NCBI GenBank assembly: GCA_025362235.1
Contig: JANYGZ010000043.1
Span: forward strand, 1-38,615
Length of the DNA: 38,615 bases
Reading direction: 5' to 3'
Source: Ferruginibacter sp.
GTDB taxonomy: Bacteria > Bacteroidota > Bacteroidia > Chitinophagales > Chitinophagaceae
The position numbers were made by a program, and so were the translations under genes. The notes under the pieces are model-generated. The model had not been told where the DNA came from. It made no database searches and saw only the letters and a program-made list of their open reading frames with translations. Positions 23,864 to 33,160 of the stretch are shown one piece after another (the first letter of the stretch is position 1; each line of letters starts with the position of its first letter).

Positions 23864-25879
23864 ATGATAAAAAAGTGCTTAAATACTATTTTTTTTATTG
23901 GCCTATCATTGTTGTGTTTGTCACAGTACAGCAAAGTTGCTGACTCTACCAGCAGTAAGAACATCAATAAGTTTAAGAAATTATTTCTTTCGGCAAAAGA
24001 CGACTCGAGTAGAATCATTGCCCTGGATCGCATTGGATTTTTTTACCAGCGCCAGAATGCAGACTCTTCATTGAAGTACTTTAATGCGGCACTCAACCTG
24101 GCAACGCAAAAGTCCCTTCCCTGGGCCGAAGCAAGAGTTATGGCAGGCCTTAGCGGCTTAATGGAATACCAGGGCAAATATGCAGAAGCATTCGAGCTTC
24201 TTTTTAAGTCGCTTAAAATTGCAGAGGAAAATAATCTTGCATACGATATTGCAAGAGCCAACCGCAGAATTAGCGGTGTATATGAAGAACTTCAAAACTA
24301 CCCAAATGCTATAGCGTATCTTTTAAAGGCTCTACAAATTGATGAAGCAAATCATTATCCTGACAAAGTTGCAATAGATCACTATGCTTTAGCTGATGCA
24401 TATGAGAAAATAAATAACCTGGATTCTGCAACTTTACATGTAAACTTCGCCTTAAAACATAAAGCCCTTCTTAAAGATTTAATGCAGTATGTATATCCAA
24501 TAGACGGGCATATTAAACGAAAAAAAGGGAATTATGAGCAAGCTGTCATAAGCTATCAGAAAGGGTTTGAAGAGGCACAAATGAGCAGCGACTTAATAGC
24601 CTCTTCCCAAATATGTGCAGATTTTTCAGACATGTACCTACAACGTAACCTGACGGATTCGGCTATTTTTTATGCTTTAAAGGGATTTAACTACAGCAAA
24701 GAAGTATCATTTGAAAAAGGGGTTATGCAAAATGGTTATCTGCTTGCAGAGTTGTATGATTCAATTCAACCTTCGCTAGCACTAAAATATTTTAAAGTTG
24801 CGGCCAATGCGGAGAAAAAATTATTCGGAGTAAATAATATTCAGACAATTCAAAATCTTTTAACAAGAGAAGAAGCAAAGCAAAAAGAGCTGGAAAATAC
24901 AAAAATAGCCTATCGTGCCAGGCTAAGATTGTTTGCCCTTTTAACAGGGCTGGCAGCACTAATAATAATTGCATTTATACAATATCGTAATAACAGGCAA
25001 AAACAAAAAGCAAATACGCTTCTTCAACAGCAGAAAAATAAAGTAGAAACAACATTATCAGAATTAAAATCCACACAGGCCCAGCTCATCCATTCAGAAA
25101 AAATGGCTTCACTCGGTGAACTCACCGCAGGCATTGCACATGAAATACAAAACCCGTTAAATTTTGTAAATAATTTTAGTGAAGTAAATACAGAACTGAT
25201 TGAGGAATTGAAAAGTGAAAAACTAAAAGTGAAAAGTGAAAGAGACGAACAACTTGAAAGTGAATTATTAAATGATATTGCAGAAAATGAAAAAAAAATA
25301 AATCATCATGGAAAACGTGCTGATGCGATTGTGAAAGGCATGCTGCAACATTCACGGTCAAGCACCGGGCAAAAAGAACAAACAAACATCAATGCACTGG
25401 CAGATGAATATCTCCGGTTAAGTTACCATGGCTTTAGGGGAAAAGACAAAGCATTCAATGCCACGTTAAAAACAGATTATGATGAAAACATCGGAAAAAT
25501 AAATATCATTCCGCAGGATATTGGAAGAGTGTTATTGAATTTAATTACGAATGCGTTTTATGCCGTGGGTGAAAAGCAAAAGGCTGAAAGCTTAAAGCTG
25601 AAAGCTGGGGGCGAAGCGTACGAACCTACGATTTCAGTGAGCACTAAAAGGATTGGCAGCAATATTGAAATAAGAGTTGCTGATAATGGCAACGGTATTG
25701 CTCAAAAAATAGTTGAAAAAATCTTTCAACCATTCTTCACCACCAAACCAACAGGGCAAGGAACTGGATTGGGGTTGAGTTTGAGCTATGATATTGTAAA
25801 GGCACATGGAGGGGAAATAAAAGTAGAAACAAAAGAAGGTAAAGGATCAACTTTTACAATTATATTGCCCTTCGCCTAA
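23864..25879 (+). CDS. TPR-type sensor histidine kinase
   Basis: The signal-like leader (about 1-22, KCLNTIFFIGLSLLCLSQ) is followed by TPR-like helical repeats up to about 340 (KSLPWAEARVMAGLSGLMEY, NAIAYLLKALQIDEANHY). A single membrane helix (about 352-372) is followed by the QYRNNRQKQKANTLLQQQK linker shared with the TPR kinase at 18192. DHp His426 and HATPase_c are complete; the residue before SEKMAS is His (LIHSEK) where the others have Gln. The DHp loop holds a KSEKLKVKSERDEQ low-complexity tract, and a KAESLKLKAGG tract follows the N box. It ends LPFA with no inverted-repeat element. It is a paralogue of the 18192 kinase and may sense a related stimulus. Confidence 0.94.
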   Translation: MIKKCLNTIFFIGLSLLCLSQYSKVADSTSSKNINKFKKLFLSAKDDSSRIIALDRIGFFYQRQNADSSLKYFNAALNLATQKSLPWAEARVMAGLSGLMEYQGKYAEAFELLFKSLKIAEENNLAYDIARANRRISGVYEELQNYPNAIAYLLKALQIDEANHYPDKVAIDHYALADAYEKINNLDSATLHVNFALKHKALLKDLMQYVYPIDGHIKRKKGNYEQAVISYQKGFEEAQMSSDLIASSQICADFSDMYLQRNLTDSAIFYALKGFNYSKEVSFEKGVMQNGYLLAELYDSIQPSLALKYFKVAANAEKKLFGVNNIQTIQNLLTREEAKQKELENTKIAYRARLRLFALLTGLAALIIIAFIQYRNNRQKQKANTLLQQQKNKVETTLSELKSTQAQLIHSEKMASLGELTAGIAHEIQNPLNFVNNFSEVNTELIEELKSEKLKVKSERDEQLESELLNDIAENEKKINHHGKRADAIVKGMLQHSRSSTGQKEQTNINALADEYLRLSYHGFRGKDKAFNATLKTDYDENIGKINIIPQDIGRVLLNLITNAFYAVGEKQKAESLKLKAGGEAYEPTISVSTKRIGSNIEIRVADNGNGIAQKIVEKIFQPFFTTKPTGQGTGLGLSLSYDIVKAHGGEIKVETKEGKGSTFTIILPFA

Positions 25880-25956
25880 ATCATTTTAATGAAACGGGTT
25901 AAAATAGAAAACAACAAAAAATAAGCTATTATATCATGCCATTAAAATATACAATC

Positions 25957-27039
25957 ATGAAAAAAATATTTTGCGCATATTTATTTATTGCAATAAACTG
26001 TTTGGCTTTATCCATAACCGGTTACACCCAGTCTTTACCGGGAAAAGGGCTATTTGAAAATGACACGCCAATTGAAATTACTTTAAGCGGCAACATAAAA
26101 GAATTAATAGATGACAGGGCCGAGGAGTCGCAGTACCACCCTATCACCGTTTCATACATGGCAGAAAACAACAGTGAGGTATCCATTAATGCCGAGGCAA
26201 AAACAAGGGGCCATTTCCGCAAGTTGAGGGGAAATTGTGAGTACCCCCCATTGTTGATACACTTTACAAAAAGTGATACACTAAGCCAGTCTGTTTTTGA
26301 AAAACAGGATAAAATAAAACTGGTAATGCCCTGCCGGGGCGATGATTATGTAGTACGGGAATGGCTGGTATATAAACTCTACAACCTGGTAACACCTAAA
26401 AGTTTTAAGGCAAGGTTGGTAAAAATAATATTAAAAAACAGCAAGACCGCTAAGGCGGGTTCGCCATTTTATGGCATATTGCTGGAAGAGGAAAGCCAGG
26501 CAGCACAAAGGAATGGCCTTATTAACGTTACAAAAAAAATAAAGCCCGAGCAAACTGAACAACAGCCCTTTTTAATGACGGCGGTTTTTGAATACCTGAT
26601 CGGCAATACAGATTGGTCTGTACAATACATGCAAAATATTAAACTATTTGCGGCTGATTCCACTGTAATACCCACAGCAGTTGCCTATGATTTTGATCAT
26701 GCAGGATTGGTAGATGCGCCTTATGCTCTTCCGGCCGAAGAGTTAAATATGAGTTCGACCCGTGAAAGAAGGTACCGGGGTTATTGCACAACTGATATGA
26801 AAGTATTTGACCCTGTTATAGCTTTTTACAACCAGATAAAAAAAGATATATACGCTGTTTATACTGATTGTACTTTGATTGATGAGAAGTATAAAAAAGC
26901 TACTGTAAAATTCCTGGATGAATTTTATGCTACCATTAATAACCCGGCTAAACTGAAAAAAGAATTTTTATACCCTTGTGATAAAAACGGTACCGGTAAT
27001 GTGATTATTGGTGGATTAAAAGTGCAAACTGACAAATAA
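25957..27039 (+). CDS. CotH-like secreted protein (kinase-fold), intact copy
   Basis: The ATG at 25957 starts a clean signal peptide (MKKIFCAYLFIAINCLALSI...YTQ); an ATG 21 bp upstream is less likely. From that start the protein is 360 aa. A beta-rich N-terminal part (NDTPIEITLSGNIKEL, AKTRGHFRKLRGNCEYPPLL) is followed by a CotH-like region: RGDDYVVREWLVYKLYN, FYGILLEE, GNTDWSV..MQNIKLF (Asp219) and YDFDHAG (244-247), resembling the catalytic Asp and DFD motifs of the CotH atypical kinase fold. It follows a kinase by 77 bp, as does its frameshifted paralogue further left. Whether it phosphorylates anything is unknown; the family assignment rests on motif order and is moderate. Confidence 0.88.
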   Translation: MKKIFCAYLFIAINCLALSITGYTQSLPGKGLFENDTPIEITLSGNIKELIDDRAEESQYHPITVSYMAENNSEVSINAEAKTRGHFRKLRGNCEYPPLLIHFTKSDTLSQSVFEKQDKIKLVMPCRGDDYVVREWLVYKLYNLVTPKSFKARLVKIILKNSKTAKAGSPFYGILLEEESQAAQRNGLINVTKKIKPEQTEQQPFLMTAVFEYLIGNTDWSVQYMQNIKLFAADSTVIPTAVAYDFDHAGLVDAPYALPAEELNMSSTRERRYRGYCTTDMKVFDPVIAFYNQIKKDIYAVYTDCTLIDEKYKKATVKFLDEFYATINNPAKLKKEFLYPCDKNGTGNVIIGGLKVQTDK

Positions 27040-27071
27040 TAATAAAGTATTCATATCGCTATCTATAGCTT

Positions 27072-28529
27072 TTATTGTAATGCATTTGAAAGTTTAATAA
27101 CGAATATTCCGGAAGAAGAAATGTCTCCCGGCTTTATAGCCGATAAATCTATTATTATATTATTGCCTTGTTGTTTCCAACTGCATTTATTTGTCGTTCC
27201 TAATACAATTGCATTGGCTGCAACAGAGAGTTTAATGTCTTTCAAAGTTACCTGTAATTTGTAGGAAGGAACAATGCAATACAGGTCTTTGTTTTTTTGT
27301 GTAAAGAAACATTCAATATTGGCTGTATCCTTTTTTACAGCTACCATTTTTGCAATACTGTAATTGGCCATAAAGCTGGCATCTTCTTTACCAGGCTTAA
27401 TCCCATCGCCCCATTGATAAGATTGTTTATAGGCCACGGTTTCATAAATGGCCTCTCCATTAATTTTTAGCCAGTCTCCCATATCAATTAAACGCTGCTG
27501 CATAATTACAGGAATGCGTCCGTCTGCAGTTGGGCCAATATCCAGTAGCAAATTGCCACCTCTTGAAACAATATCGCAAAGCATCAATATAAGGTCGTGA
27601 CTTGTTTTGTAATCATCCAGTTGTTCGTTGCGATTGTACCCATACGAAAAACCAATGCCCTGGCTTTCTTCCCAAACAACATTTGCATCCATACCGCTTC
27701 CATATTCTGAAGTAGTATAAGTACTGCCGGTATTTTTACCACGGGTATTACTTCCCCAGCGGTCATTTACAACTACATCTTTTGCTACAGGCGATTCATT
27801 AAATAACCATGCTAATAATTGGGGGCTTTGCCAGGCAGTGTCAGAAAGATCCCATTCACCATCAGAAAAAATAATAGAAGGTTTATATTTTGTTACCAGA
27901 TCTTTAAACTGGGGAAACAGGTGATCGGCAACAAATTGTTTTTTATCTTTTTGCCATAAGGGATTAAACCATTCGTACAATGAATAATAGTATCCCATCT
28001 TTAAACCTTGGTCACGAACTGCATTGGTAAGATCGCCCAACAAATCTCTTTTGGGTGTTCCGGTTACTGCATTCCAGGGTTTGCCCCAGTCCCGGTCGGC
28101 TTCTGCACTGTTCCACAAACAATAGCCTTCATGATGTTTTGATGTAAGCACCACATATTTTGCCCCCGATCGTTTAAACACATCCGCCCATTCGGCCGGG
28201 TTAAACATTTCTGCTTTAAACATGGGTTCAAATTGCTGATAAGTAAAATTGCTGCCGTAATTTTTATCATGAAAGGCCAGGAAATCTTTTTGCTTTTCCT
28301 GCAAACGATACCAATACCATTCGGCATAACTGTAACCACTGTTTTGTATAACAGGTGCATATGACGGTACTGCATACACGCCCCAATGAATAAATATTCC
28401 AAATTTATCCTGGTGAAACCATGCCGGTATTTTTCTTTTATTTAATGATGACCAGTCAGCCTGGTATTGCTGGGCGGCAATAAACATATGCAAAGAAATA
28501 AAACAAAAAATAAGAGCCATTTTTTTCAT
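27072..28529 (-). CDS. Alpha-L-fucosidase, GH29, secreted
   Basis: The 485-aa protein has a signal peptide (MKKMALIFCFISLHMFIAAQ). GH29 motifs are clear: WFHQDKFGIFIHWGVYAVPS near residue 37, KHHEGYCLW at 131-139, GYYYSLYEW near 179, and the nucleophile strand SIIFSDGEWD with Asp223 as the expected nucleophile. RGGNLLLDIGPTADGRIP closes the catalytic barrel, followed by a short beta-rich C-terminal domain. It would hydrolyse alpha-L-fucosyl residues from glycans in the periplasm or outside. It is last in a minus-strand group of four, 17 bp after the SdiA-regulated lipoprotein. Catabolic partners such as SusCD are not in the window. Confidence 0.95.
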   Translation of the reverse strand: MKKMALIFCFISLHMFIAAQQYQADWSSLNKRKIPAWFHQDKFGIFIHWGVYAVPSYAPVIQNSGYSYAEWYWYRLQEKQKDFLAFHDKNYGSNFTYQQFEPMFKAEMFNPAEWADVFKRSGAKYVVLTSKHHEGYCLWNSAEADRDWGKPWNAVTGTPKRDLLGDLTNAVRDQGLKMGYYYSLYEWFNPLWQKDKKQFVADHLFPQFKDLVTKYKPSIIFSDGEWDLSDTAWQSPQLLAWLFNESPVAKDVVVNDRWGSNTRGKNTGSTYTTSEYGSGMDANVVWEESQGIGFSYGYNRNEQLDDYKTSHDLILMLCDIVSRGGNLLLDIGPTADGRIPVIMQQRLIDMGDWLKINGEAIYETVAYKQSYQWGDGIKPGKEDASFMANYSIAKMVAVKKDTANIECFFTQKNKDLYCIVPSYKLQVTLKDIKLSVAANAIVLGTTNKCSWKQQGNNIIIDLSAIKPGDISSSGIFVIKLSNALQ

Positions 28530-28546
28530 AGCAAATAAAATTATTT

Positions 28547-29404
28547 CTATTGTTTGTGATACCTGAATACTAAAACATTAGCTATACCCTCAGCGCCTTC
28601 GTTACTGATATATAAATCGCCCCTGGCATTAAAGGTTATTCCTTCCGGTTGTTTAAACATGGAAGGGTTTAGCGGAAAAGATGCTGTTATTTTCCACTGC
28701 TCATCCAGCACAACCAATAATTTATTTACTGATGAAATAATATACCACTCATGCGTTAGCGGATTTTTTGCTATACACGAAGGGTGGAATTTTCCCCTTC
28801 CATTTTCTTTATTTTCTTTTTTAATAGGAGATAAATCTATCTTTAATGAATCTGTAACCGCTAAAACATTATTTAAACCCTTTGCAAGGGTATATAAGGA
28901 GATTTCTTTTTTCTCATCATCAATCATACATTTTTTGCATAAAGCATAGAGTTTCCCATCTTCGGCAGTTAGTCCTTCATATTCACCTTCTGGTAAAATA
29001 TTGTCAAACTCTTGCACACTGTCAATTTTTTCTTTGCCAATTTCTGCAACGGCAAAAACAAATAATGAACCATCGCTTCTTAATACCACAGCCGTATTGT
29101 TATTTAAAATAGTTACATCTTCAAAATCGCCTTTTTTTGCAAATTTTGAGTGTTTGATTTCTGTACTGCCAAGGGTAAAGTAAAATAATTTTCCATCTTC
29201 ATCTTCAATGGCACAAATACTATCTGTTGCTTCTTTTAAAAAACTAATTCCCGAAATTTCATGCAAAGCCTTTGGCATGTCAAATTTTTGGGGGTTATTA
29301 ATATCATACCCCACAGGCCCTTTGTATTGTGCAGCATCACGGCAACTAAAAGAAATAAATAGCAATACAAGCAGCCAGGGAGAATTGTATTTATTACCAG
29401 TCAT
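28547..29404 (-). CDS. SdiA-regulated-like beta-propeller lipoprotein
   Basis: From ATG 29404 the protein is 285 aa with a leader ending in a lipobox (LLFISFSC, Cys21); the frame extends upstream to 29488 but the extension has no leader-like features. The body carries propeller-type repeats of the SdiA-regulated family: HEISGISFL, CAIEDEDGKLFYF, YEGLTAEDGKLYALC, FHPSCIAKNP and QPEGITFNARGDLYISNEG. The family is named for an SdiA-regulated E. coli gene; its biochemical role is not established. It lies between ppk1 (64 bp) and the fucosidase (17 bp), probably in one operon. Confidence 0.9.
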   Translation of the reverse strand: MTGNKYNSPWLLVLLFISFSCRDAAQYKGPVGYDINNPQKFDMPKALHEISGISFLKEATDSICAIEDEDGKLFYFTLGSTEIKHSKFAKKGDFEDVTILNNNTAVVLRSDGSLFVFAVAEIGKEKIDSVQEFDNILPEGEYEGLTAEDGKLYALCKKCMIDDEKKEISLYTLAKGLNNVLAVTDSLKIDLSPIKKENKENGRGKFHPSCIAKNPLTHEWYIISSVNKLLVVLDEQWKITASFPLNPSMFKQPEGITFNARGDLYISNEGAEGIANVLVFRYHKQ

Positions 29405-29468
29405 AATTTTAAATTTTATAGTTGTAAAAGAGCTTGTAAACCATTGGTTTGCCGGGTTTAAGCGAATA

Positions 29469-31511
29469 TTAACAGTTAAGCAATTCATAGATTTTTCTCT
29501 GCGATTGTACCATTTTTACTTCTTTATCAACCGTCATTTTAATGTTTTGCATTTGCTCATTTAATTGAACCGCCTTTACATTATCTGCCAACTGAATATT
29601 AATTAACTCTATTATTTTTTCCTTTATATTTTCATCGTACACAGGCAGGCATACTTCTATACGGTAATACATGCTTTTATTCATCCAATCGGCGGAACCT
29701 ATAAATACCAGCGGTGAGCCATTGTTGCCAAAAATAAATATCCTCCCGTGTTCCAGATACCTGTCTACAATTCTTGTAACAGTAATATTTTCGCTCATAT
29801 TTTTAACACCGGGAACAAGGCAGCAGATACTGCGGATAATCAATTTTATTTGTACCCCTGCATTGGAAGCCTCATATAATTTATTGATAAGCACTTTTTC
29901 TTCAAGGTTATTAAGCTTAATGGTAATAGATGCTTTAAGTCCCTGTTTTGCCAATGCAATTTCCTTTTCTATCAGGTGCAGAAATTGCAGTTGAAGATTA
30001 AATTGAGCCACCAGCAAATGGTCAAAATTTAATGCAGGGTATTTTTTGGGTGTTACCCGAAAGCTGAAGAAAATAAATAACAACTCCAGTTCACGAACCA
30101 TGCCCGCATGCGCAGTAAGCAATGCATGATCTGTGTATACAGTTGAGGTGGTTTCATTAAAATTTCCGGTAGAGAAAAGGCCATAATATTTCAACCTGTC
30201 ATTTTCCTTTCTTTTTACCAGGGCAATTTTTGCATGTACTTTAAGGCCAGGAATACTATATATGATTTTAATACCAGCTGCTTTCATTTTTGCGGCCCAC
30301 TTCAGGTTGTTTTCTTCATCAAACCTCGCCTTTAATTCTACAAATACAGTTACTTTTTTGCCATTTTTTGCAGCGCTGATCAATGAATTTAAAATGATTG
30401 AATCAGCTGCCACCCTGTAAATGGTGATATAAATTTCTTCAACAGAGCAATCAATGGAGGCTTCATTAAAAAAACGTATTACAGGATTGTACGACTGATA
30501 AGGTGTATGAACAATAATATCTTTAAGGGCAATGGTATTGAATATGCTATTATCTGTAATAATATCTTCTTGGGTAACAGTTGGCCATGGTGTATACGAA
30601 AATTGTTGTTTATTACTAAGTGGTATGGCCGATAAATCTTTAAGGTTATGATAATTACCCCCTGGCACAGCATTGGCATTATTAAGATTTAATTTATTAA
30701 AAACTGCATACAGTATGCGCATTGAAATGCCGGGTTGGTATAAAAAACGTGTCGCTAATCCGTTATCCCGCTTTTTTATTTGCTTTTCTATTTTGTCGGC
30801 AATATCTCCCTCAATTTCATCCTGCAAATCCAAAGCAGCATCTCTTGTTATTTTAAAAGAATAACAGGCTTTTACAGAATATCCCGTAAAAATTTTATGC
30901 AGGTTTGCTTTAATAATATCATCCAAAAAAATAATAAATCTTGTACCGGTTGCAGCGTCATCATCAAAATAAAACCTTGATATAAAGTCGACAGGAATAT
31001 TTACTATGGCAAATTGTTCTGCATTGTCTTTACCAGACAGCAAAACCAGTATTTGCAACTTGTTATTTTCAATCAGCCGGGGAGACAGTCCTTCATTCAA
31101 AAAAACCGGTTGCAAAAAACCAGCTACATGGTTATAAAAATAATCGGTACTTTTTTTTTGCAAAAAGCCTGGTATTGGTTCGTTGTATAATAAATGATTT
31201 TTTTGCGTTTTTAAACCGGGTATAATATTTTGCTCCAATATGGCCCCCAGGTCTTTCATTTGCCCGGCTATTATTTTCTCAATATTTGCTAAAATGGTGG
31301 CGTAAGAAGAGGATGCATAACTCCTTTCAATATTTTTTAATGATAGTAATGTAGGCATGCGCACCCGGTAAAACTCATCAAGATTGGAAGAATAGATAGA
31401 CAGGAATTTTAATTTTTCGAGTAAAGGAACTGTTTCATCAACTGCCTCCTGTAAAACCCGGTGATTGAATGCAAGCCAGCTTGTATCCCTGTCGAAAAAA
31501 TTAATTTCCAT
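29469..31511 (-). CDS. ppk1: Polyphosphate kinase 1
   Basis: The 680-aa protein catalyses reversible transfer of ATP gamma-phosphate to polyphosphate. N-terminal motif FFDRDTSWLAFNHRVLQEA and SIYSSNLDEFYRVRM are characteristic. The two phospholipase-D-like catalytic domains contain PGLKVHAKIALV with His426, the expected phosphorylated histidine, GLFSTGNFNETTSTVYTDHAL, and RYLEHGRIFIFGN with His588, the second catalytic histidine; all expected residues are present. Length is normal for the family. It starts 15 bp after the HD/PycTM gene, so the two are probably cotranscribed. Confidence 0.97.
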   Translation of the reverse strand: MEINFFDRDTSWLAFNHRVLQEAVDETVPLLEKLKFLSIYSSNLDEFYRVRMPTLLSLKNIERSYASSSYATILANIEKIIAGQMKDLGAILEQNIIPGLKTQKNHLLYNEPIPGFLQKKSTDYFYNHVAGFLQPVFLNEGLSPRLIENNKLQILVLLSGKDNAEQFAIVNIPVDFISRFYFDDDAATGTRFIIFLDDIIKANLHKIFTGYSVKACYSFKITRDAALDLQDEIEGDIADKIEKQIKKRDNGLATRFLYQPGISMRILYAVFNKLNLNNANAVPGGNYHNLKDLSAIPLSNKQQFSYTPWPTVTQEDIITDNSIFNTIALKDIIVHTPYQSYNPVIRFFNEASIDCSVEEIYITIYRVAADSIILNSLISAAKNGKKVTVFVELKARFDEENNLKWAAKMKAAGIKIIYSIPGLKVHAKIALVKRKENDRLKYYGLFSTGNFNETTSTVYTDHALLTAHAGMVRELELLFIFFSFRVTPKKYPALNFDHLLVAQFNLQLQFLHLIEKEIALAKQGLKASITIKLNNLEEKVLINKLYEASNAGVQIKLIIRSICCLVPGVKNMSENITVTRIVDRYLEHGRIFIFGNNGSPLVFIGSADWMNKSMYYRIEVCLPVYDENIKEKIIELINIQLADNVKAVQLNEQMQNIKMTVDKEVKMVQSQRKIYELLNC

Positions 31512-31526
31512 GAATAATAATTATAA

Positions 31527-32771
31527 TTATTTGTAAATAATTACTGCTATGGCAAATGCTATTACAGAGGCGATAATACCATACAGAAATATAGTATAAG
31601 ATGTTCTTAGTAAACCATATTTGCGGCCCAAAACCTTTCCCTGCCAGTAAATATCTTTTGTAAGGCTTCCGTATAAAAATTCCCTGTCGGCCATCATTTT
31701 ATTCATTCCATCTTCATATTCCTTATAGCTCATATTAAAAAAACTACCAAAAAATAACAGGTTAACTGATTTATTATTTACCTGTTCCTGTGTAAAAACT
31801 CCTGGTGCAACCTTTGGCCTTGTGGCCAATACTGAATAAATAATGGTTGCTACATTAACCGCCAGCATTATTAAAGTGGGTATTAGCAAGTAGGCATTTT
31901 TATCCAAGCTTTTAAGAACCAGGGCAAGAATAACTGATATAATAATTGAGTTTACAGATATCATTATATGCGCTTTATTATCGGCCATTACACTCATTTT
32001 AAGGCTATTGGCAGATGATATGCGGAACATTGTTTCAATGCCCTTATCGGGCCTGTCCTTTCTTTTAGGTTTTATAATTTTTATTGTATCAAGCGGTTCA
32101 ACAATTATGGGTGCAGCATTTTCATTGCCCGTATTTTGTGCCAATGCAACTGCCTTTGCTTTATTCAATTTCTTTTCCTGCCTGTTCTTTAATTTTTCCA
32201 GATTTTCAGCCTTGGTTTTATTTAATAGCAACTGACAGTAATCTGTATGATACAAATGGTTTTCAAGCAGGCTGATGGCAGATGTGCGCCATACAACTCC
32301 ATCAATTTTGCTATTGGCAATAGCTTCTTCTTCATTTTTTAAAAGCCGGTTTTTTTTCCTGAAATCATCCGTTCCCAAATTATACAAATCAGCATCACAG
32401 ACAATTTTTTCATTGATAGTTACCGGCGTTTGCGGCATTTTAGTTGCCATAATGCAATTTTTTACAGCAGTAATATCTTCTTCATTTACCTCAATGCTAT
32501 TTAAAAAACCGGATGCCAGTTCTGCACTTTTTAGCTCATGAAATTCAACTCCCTTTACACAGTGTGATATATCGTCAAAGCAGGCCGCTGCACAAACCAC
32601 AAAAAATTGCCTGTCATCTAACTGGTAATGATCGGCTAACTTCCTGGTATTATCAAGCACTTCCAGCATATGGTCGCGGTTGTGATAAAATAAATTTGCA
32701 TCAGCATGCTCCATGTAAAATAAATTTACATGGTCCTCTACCTTTTTTAATAGCTCGTGGTAATTCATCAT
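31527..32771 (-). CDS. HD-like domain fused to a Pycsar-effector-type (PycTM) membrane domain
   Basis: Residues 1-185 resemble an HD phosphohydrolase: NLFYHNRDHMLEVLDN (His30, His34), VVCAAACFDDISHC, and NEKIVCDADLYNLG (Asp128). The usual HD dyad is here Asp66-Asp67 (FDD, where FHD is expected), so metal binding may be altered. A Lys-rich linker (185-245) precedes a module typical of the Pycsar effector membrane domain: RISSANSLKMSVMADNKAHI, two helices (about 269-289 and 294-316), NLLFFGSFFNMSYKEY, and a final helix (about 391-412). No nucleotide cyclase is adjacent, so a phage-defence role is not shown. First gene of the minus-strand group, directly before ppk1. A housekeeping role tied to polyphosphate or nucleotides is equally possible. 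Confidence 0.9.
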   Translation of the reverse strand: MMNYHELLKKVEDHVNLFYMEHADANLFYHNRDHMLEVLDNTRKLADHYQLDDRQFFVVCAAACFDDISHCVKGVEFHELKSAELASGFLNSIEVNEEDITAVKNCIMATKMPQTPVTINEKIVCDADLYNLGTDDFRKKNRLLKNEEEAIANSKIDGVVWRTSAISLLENHLYHTDYCQLLLNKTKAENLEKLKNRQEKKLNKAKAVALAQNTGNENAAPIIVEPLDTIKIIKPKRKDRPDKGIETMFRISSANSLKMSVMADNKAHIMISVNSIIISVILALVLKSLDKNAYLLIPTLIMLAVNVATIIYSVLATRPKVAPGVFTQEQVNNKSVNLLFFGSFFNMSYKEYEDGMNKMMADREFLYGSLTKDIYWQGKVLGRKYGLLRTSYTIFLYGIIASVIAFAIAVIIYK

Positions 32772-33160
32772 TACTAAATATCTGGGTTTGTTAATTGTCA
32801 GGAACCTAACTCAATATACATACTTTCTTATTTACCTGTACCCTATTTTGTACAATTTAAGGTAAATGATATTTTAATACCTCTATAAATATATCATTAT
32901 CGTTTCATTTAAATTAAAAATTTATTTTTATATACTATGGCCATAGGTTGAAATCATGCAGTGTTGAAATAAAAAAATTTCATTTGCATACAGTCATTTT
33001 CAAAACTAATATGTCAATTCAAATCGGCTGGTTTATCATATGGAATAAAAGCTGGTTATTTTGTCTTAAATTTAGCAATTTAGAAGCGGCGATTACATAA
33101 AATAATTTGCTGATTCACTGCAGTGACTTATTTTTCTTTCAAACTTACAACCATGCTATC
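32772..33160. promoter_or_regulatory. Divergent intergenic region with a 12-bp palindrome
   Basis: This AT-rich gap separates the minus-strand ppk1 group from a plus-strand kinase and must hold both promoters. I found no convincing -33/-7 pair. CTATGGCCATAG (32935-32946) is a perfect 12-bp palindrome near the middle and could be an operator, although one such palindrome in a gap this long is not strongly unexpected. No ORF, RNA gene or inverted-repeat element is visible. Confidence 0.35.

Noticed and set aside
29405..29488. N-terminal extension of the SdiA-regulated lipoprotein
   Set aside because: Starting at 29488 would bury the lipoprotein leader behind 28 unremarkable residues.
28659..29564. 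Plus-strand ORFs opposite the SdiA-regulated gene and ppk1
   Set aside because: Compositional shadows of well-supported minus-strand genes with no recognisable domains.
31527..32771. A complete Pycsar phage-defence system
   Set aside because: The effector-type membrane domain is present but no uridylate or cytidylate cyclase gene is in the window, and the gene is paired with ppk1.
33107..33160. Upstream TTG start for the kinase at 33161
   Set aside because: The added residues are not leader-like, and the ATG gives an ordinary membrane start.
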